In this document: positions 35,646-46,400 of the stretch, piece after piece
Layout: the number at the start of each line of letters is the position of its first letter
Numbering within the stretch: the first letter of the stretch is position 1
Assembly (NCBI GenBank): GCA_037349105.1
Contig: JAYJMM010000114.1
Span: forward strand, 3,463,501-3,527,500
Length of the DNA: 64,000 nucleotides
Reading direction: 5' to 3'
Source of the DNA: Limnomonas spitsbergensis
Taxonomy: Eukaryota; Chlorophyta; Chlorophyceae; Chlamydomonadales
Notes under the pieces: model-generated
Database searches by the model: none
Told to the model about the DNA's origin: nothing
What the model saw: the letters and a program-made list of their open reading frames with translations, nothing else
Made by a program: the position numbers and the translations under genes

Positions 35646-36599
35646 CACCAGCGTTATACCACAGGACCATCCACTTCTGGGGGATGTCATTAAATGGAGA
35701 GATGCAATCAGCGCGTCCACGTCATGCCAATGGTGCGAGGAGCGCTATATGTCATTCCTCTGATGTCAATACTTCCGTCAGAGCACCGCACCGTTCCGAA
35801 CTCCTGGTTTCCGGTCAGCTCAAAACCCAGCCACAACGGAGATCTTCGATTTGGCAAATATGGAAAACAAATCCAGCCACTGATACTCCACTGATACTGC
35901 TTCTACGAAGCCTGTTGGCCAACTGCTGGGATATCAATCCAACTATTTTAACAAATGCTTCCGTGTTGCTCAAGGATTGCTTCCATCACTAGGGTCCCAG
36001 CAACAGCCCCCCATGAAGGAAGAGGTGGCCCATGATCTGCTGGCAGTACACGTTTAATCTTGCTAGCTGGCACAAATCCACTGTACCAGATGAACCAAAG
36101 CTTGCGTCAGCTGGCACCCTGGTCGAAGGCTCTTCAAAAGCTCGTAGGACAGGTGGCACGATATGGCACGATATAGCACATGTGAAGCCGGAGTGTACTA
36201 TCAAGGCAGCAGAATATCACACAGATTAGGATTGTGTGACCATGCTCATGGGTGCATGCGTCGATGCTGCAACAGCAGCGACAACGAAAGCAACAACAGC
36301 AATTGTGTTGGCCCACTGGCGTTTCACAGGAGGCCACCGAGCCCAGCCAGTGCCCACGCATTCCTGTATGCCCCCGTCCCTATGAGAGCCCTCGCTTGCC
36401 TGCATGCCCTTGTTTTTGCATTTACCCAAGTGCCCTCACGTTCCAACGCGGCCTAGTACCTTCAAGCCCTCGCGTTCCTGCAGGCTCTGGTTCCTGCATA
36501 TACCGACATGCCCTCATATCTCCTTTCTTGCGCGCCTTTGTGTCCCTTTGGAGTCCCTTTCAGGCTTCTTTCAGACTCCTTTGGGGCTCCTTTCCGGCT

Positions 36600-37420
36600 A
36601 CCACCACCGCTTCAGGCCTATCACCACTGCTTTGAAACCGCCAGCATCACCCCGGGGCCACCACCACCTCTTCACGACCACCACAAGCGCTCCGTGGCGG
36701 CCATCGCACCCCCTGGACCACCTCCACCTCTTTGGGGCCGCCATCAGCCCATCACCGCTCTGGGACTGCCACAACCGCTCCGGGCTTTGGGACCGCCACC
36801 ACCACTCCATGACCACCCTCACCCCTCCGGGCCAACCACCACACTCAAAGACTGCCATAACCGATTCAACGCCTTGGGACCACCACCACCACCGCTCAAA
36901 CACCACCATCACCATTGCCAGACCACCATCACCGCCTCAAGAGCATCACCACCACTATGTACCCGCCAGCGCCGTTCTGCACCCGCCAGTGCTGCTCTGG
37001 GACCGCCATGGCCATTATGGGACTGCCATCGCGGCTCCGGGCTTTTGAGACCGCCACCGTCACCATCCCGGGAGCATCACCACCGCTCTGGGACCGCCAT
37101 CGCCTCTGTGAAACTGCCACCAGCGCTCCGGGACCCCCGCCACCATCCCTGCCCCGGGACTCCCACCACCGCTCGAGGACCTCCAGCACCACCCCAGGGC
37201 CACCACCACCACCACCCCTCCCTGGCCAGTGGCCACCATCACCACCCCGGCACCAGCATGACCACTCCATGAAATAGACCGCTCTGAGACTGCCACCATC
37301 GCCCCCCTGAGACCACCATCACCACCACCGCCGCGGGAATTGGGACCCCCACCCCCCATTACCACCATCATTGCCCTGGGACCCCATCACCGCGTCCGGG
37401 CATCAGGACCGCAGCACCCC
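36600..37420 (+). repeat. C-rich imperfect minisatellite
   Basis: Imperfect units of about 27-33 bp of the type GGGACCGCCACCACCGCTCC with many CCACCATCACC blocks. Strong C/G strand asymmetry. Lies just past the stop of the zinc-knuckle gene (its 3' flank). Open frames in it code only for Pro/His-rich or Gly/Trp-rich low-complexity strings. Confidence 0.85.
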
Positions 37421-37443
37421 ACCCCTCCGTTCCCACCACTCCA

Positions 37444-40400
37444 TCATCGCGTCCGAGGCGCCACGGCATATGGGTTGCTCTTATCCCGCCCCTCTTTGGG
37501 GGTGCTGCTGCCCCCTCTCGGTGGGCTAGACGGCCACGCCTGCTTCGGCGTCTTGAAGACCCCTCCCGAGCCCCGAGGGAAAGGAGGATCCTCACGCGCC
37601 TGGCGGTCCTGCTTGCCATGCGACCCGCTTTGCTGCTTGCCATGTGAAGGCTTGAGCCGTTTCCCATGCGACGAGGATTGGTGTTTCCCATGCGACGACG
37701 AGCCCGGCTGCCTCCCCTGGTCGTGCCGGTGCCTGTCCGCGTCCCCGGAGCGCTGCGGAGTATTTGAGGAGAGGCCCGCCCAAACGGGCGCCTCGCCTAG
37801 TTGCTTCTGCCGCTTGGAATCCCTGGAAGGCAGGGGGGGCGACAACATTTCTTATTTCGAAGCGCTTCAGCTACACTTCAGCTACAGCCCGGCTGGCCGT
37901 AGGCTGCGGCAGGGCTTGGTGCAACAAGCCTTGCCACTTCTGATCCCTGGAAGGCAGGGGAGACGATGGCATTGCATATTTTTGAAGTGCTTCAGCCACA
38001 TTTCAGCTACAAACCGGCCTGGGGAGACAATGGCATTGCTTATTTCAAATGCTTCAGCCACATACCAGCTACAAACCGGCCTGCGGCCAGCAGGCGAGAC
38101 GACAGCATTGTTTATTCGGAAGCGCTTTATCCAGACACCTATACTTCAGCTACAGCTCGTCCTTCAGCCGGCGGTGCTCGGTGCAACAAGCCCTGCCGCT
38201 AGCGCTGCTTTACGCTTCCTAGAATAGAAATGGGTAACCCTAACCCCCTTACCCCTGCCGCTAGCGCCGCTTTGGGCTTCCCAAAACGGAACGAGAGATA
38301 GGAGAAAAGGAGGACATAACGCAGGGCACACTGCTCATTTGCTGGGTTCTTCAACTACAATTCAGCTACATTGCAGCCGAAGGCCAGGACAGCCTGGTGT
38401 GCAGGAGGAGTGACATGTGAGAGAGGGTGCCAATGTGTAGGGTTTAGCATGTGCCATACCACCTTTGACCTCTAGGCAGCCTCTGCAGGGCCCAAGAGGA
38501 CTAAAAACCTTGACGAGCCTACTGCCAGTGGCCCAGACTGAAGGATTTTCTGAACCAGGCCCTCCCGGGTGTGCAGGTCTGTGAGGTAGCTGAACTGTAG
38601 CTGAAGCCCTGTAAGACAAAACATGATTTCAGGGTGAGGCCCATGGTAACGGAGTTTGGGAGGACCTAGAAAGGACTAATTGTGCCTTTAGGACTTTTGA
38701 AGTGAGGGCCTAGGTTGAGCAGGTTCAGGGGTTCATGTGAATCTGTTGTCTACAGCATTTAAATATTGTCGTACTGCTCAAGACACGCTCTCGCGTTTTC
38801 CCTCTTTATCTGAATCAGAACGGAAGGGCACTACGGTAACCTACCAGTATGCACCGGCAGTTACAACGCCCGGCATTTTCAGCCGTTAACAAACATACAC
38901 GGGTAGGGCGTGCGGTCCGCCTCATCCAGGGATTCGCCGGTGGTGGGGGGTGCCTGGGTCTGGCCCTTGGACACAGCCTTTTGCTCAGCAGCTCCGTCAG
39001 GACAAAGCCGCTGCTGAGTGAGTCCACTGGATCCAATCACCACAAGCCAGGGAGGGACGGAGCGGGGGTGGTGGGGGGGCACTCTTACCTGTCAACACTT
39101 CCGGGATAATCTGCTGAGTCGTGGCGGGAAAACCCCTTGCTCCCTTGTCGACCGTACGGCTTCCCTGCAGAGCCGAACTTCTGTGACGCAGTACCATCGT
39201 ACTGCTTCCTCGAGTCGTACTGGTCGCTGTATCGCGGCCTGAAGCCACCGTCCCGCTGATGGCCTGTCCGCCCAACCACCCTGGAACAGAGCAAGGAAGG
39301 GTGTGCCATTTCCAGTACGCATTTCAGGTGCAATCTTATTGAATTCCAGCTACGTTTCAGCTACTTTCATCTACACTTAGCTACATTTCAGCCACATTCA
39401 GCTACACACCTACCTGCGGACAAGGGGGCCTAGCTCAGTTGGCCCACTTTTGTTTGAGCCGTCAGTCATAGATCAAGCAGCACACAAAGTGCAAGCACCA
39501 GCTTTTCTCTCTCACAAATCTAGCAAACCTACATTCCAACAAGAAAAGGTGTCCAACCACTCTGCCTGCTCCATTCCCTGTACACCCTAGACACAAACCT
39601 ACCTGGCCTCAGCCCTCACTGCCCTCACTGCCCTCTAAATCGCATAAGAAAGCTTGATCCTTCCCGATGGGTTTAGAGTTTAGGGTTTAGGGTTTAGGGC
39701 AGCCTAAGCCCACAGAAATTCCAAATCCCGCTCCTTCAAACCGCATTCACGTCCCCCGTCTCCGCTCAGAAGCCAATGTCACCCTCTGCCCTACAACCTC
39801 ACACCCCTGCGGAGCGCAGTCTTCTTTTTTCTTTCTTCCTACCTTGCTGCAGCCGCAGCAGTCGGCCGCTGAATCTCTTCATCCTGCTACCTGCTATGCT
39901 TTCCCCGGTCGCTGACACTCTGCCTCCCGCTCCCTCGGACACGCTCTCATGCCACCCGTCCGCTCAGCAGCCAATGCAACCCTCAGCCCCACACCCCTGC
40001 GGAACGTAGTTACCTCCCTCCTTCCGCACCTTGCCGCGGCCGCAGCCGTCGCCCGCTGAAAATCTGCCTCCCGCTCCCTCTGCGCCGCCCGCATGTCCCC
40101 GGTCCGCTCCGCAGCCAGGTGTGGGCGAGACTCACGCGGGCATGCCTCACCGAGGTGCGATGAAGATCCACAGGAGTAGCAGGTCACGCGGGCAGGCAGC
40201 TGGGCGGGACATAGGCAAGTGGAGCGTTCGTTATAATGCGGGTGGGGCAGGTCATGAGTGGGAGTAGCAGGTCACGCGGGCAGGCAGCTGAACAGGGGGA
40301 CATGAAGTGGAGCGGGTAAGACAGTCGGTGGGTAGCTGGAGCATTGGTCATAATGTGGGTGGAGCAGGTCAAGAGCAGCAGGAGTAGGTCACGCGGGCAG

Positions 40401-43400
40401 GCAGCTGAACAGGGGGACTTACAAGACAAGTATTACCGTAGATTTGAATTGCCTCCTCTCGGGTACAAGAGTTCGATTCTTTTAATGCTGCTCTCGGGGC
40501 AAAATCAGTACGGTAGTCTAATGCGGCCCCCAGGGCAGATTTTATTTTTAATCTGCTCCCTGGGCATCGAAAGCACATGCCGGTAGGTATAATGAGGGTG
40601 GAGCGGGTTGAGCCTCATCAAAAGAGAGGCGGTGGAGTGAGTCAAGAGGTGTCAGGTAGCTGGGCATGTCAAAGAGACAAGGAGAGCGAGTGGAGCGAGT
40701 CAACAGATGCAGGAGTAGCAAGTCACACGGACGGGTGCCTGTGCCCACCCCCCACATACACAGGCACCCGCAACTACCTGCTCCCACCACCCACCTCCAC
40801 CACTCACTCCACCCCAATAGGGCGCTTTCTTGCCGCCCGCATGTCCGTAGCTTCCGCAGGGTAAACCCTTAACCCAAATCCCAATCACCGAGAACACTCT
40901 CTTGCAGTACATGCAGCCACAGCTTCGCAGGATTAACCCTAAACCCTTACCTTTAAACCCTTACCCCACACACCGAGGATTTTTGGCAGCACGCGTGACT
41001 GTAGCTTTGCAGGGTAAACCCTAAGCCCTTACCCCACTCACCGATGACACTTTCTTGCAGCACACATGTCTGCAGCTTCCGCAGGGTTTAGCCTAAAGCC
41101 TATCCACCTAACCCCACTCACTGACGGCGCTTTCTTGCAGCACACGTGTCCGAAGCTTCCACAAACGTAGCACTGGCACTTGGACAGGTCAGCTTCTAGG
41201 TAGCTCTCAGAACAACCTCCGTCATACCTAAAGCAGGGTTTAGGGGTTTAGGGTTTTGGGGTAAGGTTTGTGGATCAGGGGCAAGGCAAGGAACAACCTC
41301 CGTCATGCCTGAGGTAGGGTTAAGGGACAAGGTTTAGGGATCAGGATAAAGGCAAAGAAGAACCTCCGTCATGCCTGAGGTAGGGTAAAGGGACAAGGTT
41401 TAGGGGTCAGGATAAAGGCAAAGAACAACCTCCGTCATGCCTGAGGTAGGGTAAAGGGACAAGGTTTAGGGATCAGGATTAAGGCAAGGAACAACCTCCG
41501 TCCTACCTGAGGTAGGGTAAAGGAACAAGGTTTAGGGATCAGGATTAAGGCAAGGAACAACCTCCGTCATACCTGAGGTAGGGTTAAGGGACAAGGTTTA
41601 GGGATTAGGATTAAGGCAAGGAACAACCTCCGTCATACCTGAGGTAGGGTTAAGGGACAAGGTTTAGGGGCAAGGCTAAGCACGGGAGGAGGGCTGGAAG
41701 TGGGGGCAGAAGGTGGGGGCTTAAGATGTGGGGGCTCGTAATTTAGATATGTTGCAATTTCTATTCATCACAATTTATATCCGTTATGATACTCGTGACT
41801 TAAATTGATCATAATTTAATACCCATCATAGGGACACATTACATGCTGTTGCCGTCGGGGTACCGTACCAGCCAGCAACAACTTCCAGTCAGATCTATCT
41901 CAGGGATATAGGCATGTAGTACATGTTGCCTCCATGGGCAATGGCATAGGCATGCGCTGACCTGAAGTAGTCCGCCTTGTCGGCGCATGAGCACGAGGGG
42001 CTGGCGCAGCGGAGGCACCTGCCGTACCCCATCTCCCACGAGGCTGCCGTGACCTGGTTGGGGCAGTCCCTGGCCTTGTGCGCCGGCCGGCCGCATGTGA
42101 AGCACAGCTCTGCGGGGCAAAGAGAGGGCTCGGTGGCTTAGGGTCTAGGGGCATGTGGTCCGTAGACAGCTGATCCAAGGGTTAAGGGGCATGGGACCAC
42201 AGACGGCTGATCCGAGGGTTAAGGGTTTAGAATTTAGGGTTTAGGGGCATGTTGTCCATAGACAGCTGATTGGAGGCTGTCCAAACTTGGAGCAATGCCC
42301 TGCAGGGAGTGGAGGGAGGGATTGAAGGCCTTGGGTTTTAGGGGCATGGGACCATGGACAGCTGATCCGAGGGTTTAGGGTTAGGGGCATGGGACCACGG
42401 ACATTTGATCCGAGGGTTTAGGGTTTAGGGGCATGGGACCATGGTCAGCATATCCTAGGGTTTAGGGTTTAGGTGCATGGGACCACGGACAGCTGATCCG
42501 AGGGTTTAGGGTTAGGGGCATGGGACCACGGACATTTGATCCGAGGGTTTAGGGTTTAGGGGCATGGGACCATGGTCAGCATATCCTAGGGTTTAGGGTT
42601 TAGGTGCATGGGACCACGGACAGCTGATCCGAGGGTTTGGGGTTTAGGGGCATGGGACCAAGGACAGCTGATCTACAGGTTTAGGGTTTAGGGTAAGGGG
42701 TTCAGGGTTAAGGGCAAGGTACCACGAACAGCTGATCCGAGGGTTAAAGGTTAAGGGTTAGGGGTTCAGGTTTTAGGGGCATGGGACCATGGACAGCTGA
42801 TCCGAGGTGGGGAATCTCAAGGTTAAGGGGGCCGGGGCAAGGCAGCTTCATCACAGAATCATAGGTTTAATCAGTTTACGCTTCGCTTCAATTCCACTGT
42901 GCTGACTTGCTGCTGGGTCCCCCCACCGTGGGGTCTTGCAGGAATAATTGAGAAGCTTGACACTTACCAGCATGCCACTACTGGCCCTTCCTGACCTAAA
43001 TACTGGAAACATTTGGACCCCCTATAAAGGATCGTCAAATCGAAGTTTAGTATCGCCCCTCGCACGCGGGACAGTTCCTGAAGTACAGCCTCTCACCTGC
43101 GGAAAAGTTTCTGAAGCACCGCCCCTCACCCGCGGGACAGCCTCTGAAGTACCGCCCCACACCTGCAGGACGGCCCCTAAAGCACCGCCCCTTACCCGCG
43201 GGCCAGCCCCTGAAGTACAGCCTCTCACCTGCAGGACAGCCCCTGGCCTCGTGGCCAAACTGACAGCATAGGAAGCAGGGCTTCTGGCGTGTGGCAAAGG
43301 TGCACGCGGTGACACGGTGGCCTGCCTTTCCGCAGTTGAAACAGCGGCCGGAGTTGGTCTGCTCCATCGGGGCATCGTCGAAGTACCGAGGCTGCCTGAG

Positions 43401-46400
43401 CAGGGGGGCGTGGAAGGCGCAGGAGGAAGGCTGTTACAAGATGTAAGTTTTAATTAACCTTTCGAGCGCACAATAGGCCACTCTGGGAAGGATGTTCAAG
43501 TTTATGAGGCTACCTGAGGGGGGTAGGAGGCAGAGGGGAGAAGGCGGTTATGAGGTTCACATTTGAATTTCCAAGTGACCCCTCAGGGCCTGAAGTAACC
43601 CTGCAAGTGTGAAGTATACCAATTTGGGGGGGCATCTTATAAGTTATAAGGCTGCCTGAGCAGGAGGAGGTACAAGCCGGAGGAGAGAAGGCGGTTACGA
43701 GGTTGAAGTAACCTTCAAGTCGAGGGGGGCTAACGCGTGCTCACGAAGGCTGGCAATGCGCAGGAGCCTAGGAGAGAGAGTGACATCACACATGCTATTA
43801 AGAAAGAAAAGGGCTGCGGGCAAGGGTTACAAAAATCACATATACTCTCCCACCCCAGGACTGACCGGAGGCGTCCCAAACTGTAACACCTCACATCGGC
43901 CTCCAACTGGTGCCAACTGCTGTTCAAACCTCAGGGTGGCAACAGCTGTTCAAAACATGTGGGGCCTGCTGATCTTCAACCGCATGATCCAACCCAGCTC
44001 GTCCAAAACTAACACGTGGAAACAAACGATGACCCAAGGCGGGCTCCAAAACCTTTAACCTCCCCCTCCCCTACCACTGAACTATACCCCAGACCTTAAG
44101 CCACCAACAAACACTTCCTGAGGTACCCTGGAGGACCCCTGGGCGGGCTTTGAAACCTGAAACCTCCCCCTTCCCAACCGCTGAACCATACCCCAGACCT
44201 TAAGCCACAAACGAATACTTCCTGAGGTGACTCCAAGGCGGGCTTTAAAACCTTAAACCTCACCCCCACCGCTGAACCATACCCCAGACCTTAAGCCACA
44301 AACGATCACCTCCTGTCGTACCCTAGAGGACCACAAGGCGGGCATGAAAACCTTAAACCTCCCCCGCTCCCCCCCCGCTGAACCTGAACCCCAAGCCACC
44401 CCTCAGCAGGTTCCGCGCACCTGATGAGGCGTGACATCTCCACGTCCCGCGCAATCTCCTTTCCATCCCGGACGAGAGTAACACCAACAAGAGTAACCGC
44501 CTCTGCCGGTCCCGCCGCCGCACGGTCCTTGTCTCTCTGCAGATTCCCTTCAGCTTCCGAGTCCAATCCTGGTGTCGCTGCTGCTGCTGCTGCTGTTGCC
44601 CCAGCTGCGCCTGTCGTGCCTTCAGCTTCAGCGTCCGGTTCCGTCTTTTTGACCTTCTTTTTCTTGCGCCGCTTCTTCCTACTGCCGGTGGCAGGCGTAT
44701 CCTGCGCAAGAGGTGGCGAGGCGCTGTCAAGGCACTGGGAAGGCAGGCAGGGAGGAATATGGGGGGGACCCAGACCGTGGTGCAGGGGTCGATCTAAAAA
44801 AAGCCGCGTCTGGACACGGCCACATGCGTGCAACAAAACAGTAGGATCGAAACACTTCCTGCAATTTAATAGCAGTGTCAACACTCTTCCTCCTGACTCT
44901 TCCTGCAACGAAATATCAGCGCCGTCACTCTTCCTCTGACCATACATCAGCGCCGTCACTCTTCCTCTGACCATACATCAGCGCCGCCACTCTTCCTCTG
45001 ACCATACATCAGTGCCGTCACTCTTCCTCTGACCATACATCAGCGCCGTCACTCTTCCTCTGACCATACATCAGCACCGTCACTCTTCCTCTGACCATAC
45101 ATCAGTGCCGTCACTCTTTTCCAGCAAACAGCAATGCCACCACTCTTCCTGGGTTCATCAGAGGGGTTCAGGACAGGGCACCAGCCGATACGGATAGACA
45201 CTGACACAGGGTCAGGACTGCATGAAGACTGCAGGGCCATGGAGGGTGCAGGAGACATCATCTTTGTATGGTGGTTCAGCCGCAGCTCAGCTACATATCA
45301 CGGTGGTTCAGCCACAACTCAGCTACATATCACGGTGGCTTCAGCTTACAACTTATATACCGTAGTCACTGACGTGTTTCGTTGTTTTTAGAGTTCGTTG
45401 TTGCTTAAAAAGTCTCGCTGTTTTTGCGATTGCTTTGAGTCGTTGCCCCTTCACTTGAAAATTCCAGTCAGAAACATTTTTACAAGTGATTTCGTTGCTC
45501 CCTGATCAACGATCAAACAACGAAACACGTCCGTGACTCAGCTATATATCACAATGGCTTCAGCTAACAACTCAGCTACATATCACAATGGCTCCAGCTA
45601 ACAATTCAGCTACATATCACAATGGCTCCAGCTAACAATTCAGCTACATATCACAATGGCTTCAGCTAACAACTCAGCTACATATCACAATGGCTTCAGC
45701 TAACAACTCAGCTACATATCACAGTGGCTTCAGCTAACAACTCAGCTACATATCACAATGGCTTCAGCTAACAACTCAGCTACATATCACAATGGCTCCA
45801 GCTAACAATTCAGCTACATATCACAGTGGCTTCAGCTAACAACTCAGCTACATATCACAATGGATTCAGCTAACAACTCAGCTACATATCACAATGGCTT
45901 CAGCTAACAACTCAGCTACATATCACAGTGGCTTCAGCTAACAATTCAGCTACATATCACAGTGGCTTCAGCTAACAATTCAGCTACATATCACAGTGGA
46001 TTCAGCCGCAACTCAGCTACATTTCACCGCTGAGGGCCGTGGGGGGCCTGGTGCTGCAGGGTGTCTGTTGCTTGGGCCGCCGGCCGCCGGCCGGTCAAGG
46101 TCTGGGCCGCATCGGCCCTGCATTGTCCGCCGAGTGGCCTGCCAAACGTGGGAGGCCTTGTCACTTTGTTACAATGTTGCCACGCAGGGCATCCCAGGAT
46201 CCAGTCTCTATTCGCGGTCCGTGTGGCCAGGCCTCAAAGCTGAACGAGCTACCGTCCAGCTTCTCCTCAGAAAGGGAGGACGGCAGATTCAAACGGACGG
46301 TTGTTTTTAGAGGGAGGTAATCTTCCCGTACATTCTAGTTTTGCTACCAGAGGGCAGTATTATTTTGCGTGCATTATAGCGGTTGTCACTGGTCAGTGGG

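Larger units (their letters stand above)
32848..37443. other. Intergenic region between convergent PACRG-like and zinc-knuckle genes
   Basis: Contains diverged non-LTR 3' ends (32850-32970, 33225-33330, 33409-33535), one GGCCGTAGGCC repeat (34580-34660), the second copy of the dispersed repeat (35425-35645) and a C-rich minisatellite (36600-37420). Between 33540 and 34580 and between 34700 and 35420 I see no gene, repeat or RNA. Confidence 0.6.

Noticed and set aside
36500..37272. 254-codon Pro/His-rich frame
   Set aside because: Translation of the C-rich minisatellite; several overlapping frames are equally open.
39420..39480. tRNA-like GGGGGCCTAGCTCAGTTGGC start
   Set aside because: Resembles a tRNA 5' arm, but no anticodon stem, T-loop GGTTCGA or acceptor pairing follows.
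39665..39705. Telomere tract
   Set aside because: Only a few TTTAGGG copies in a row, internal to an intron; no long uniform telomere array in the window.
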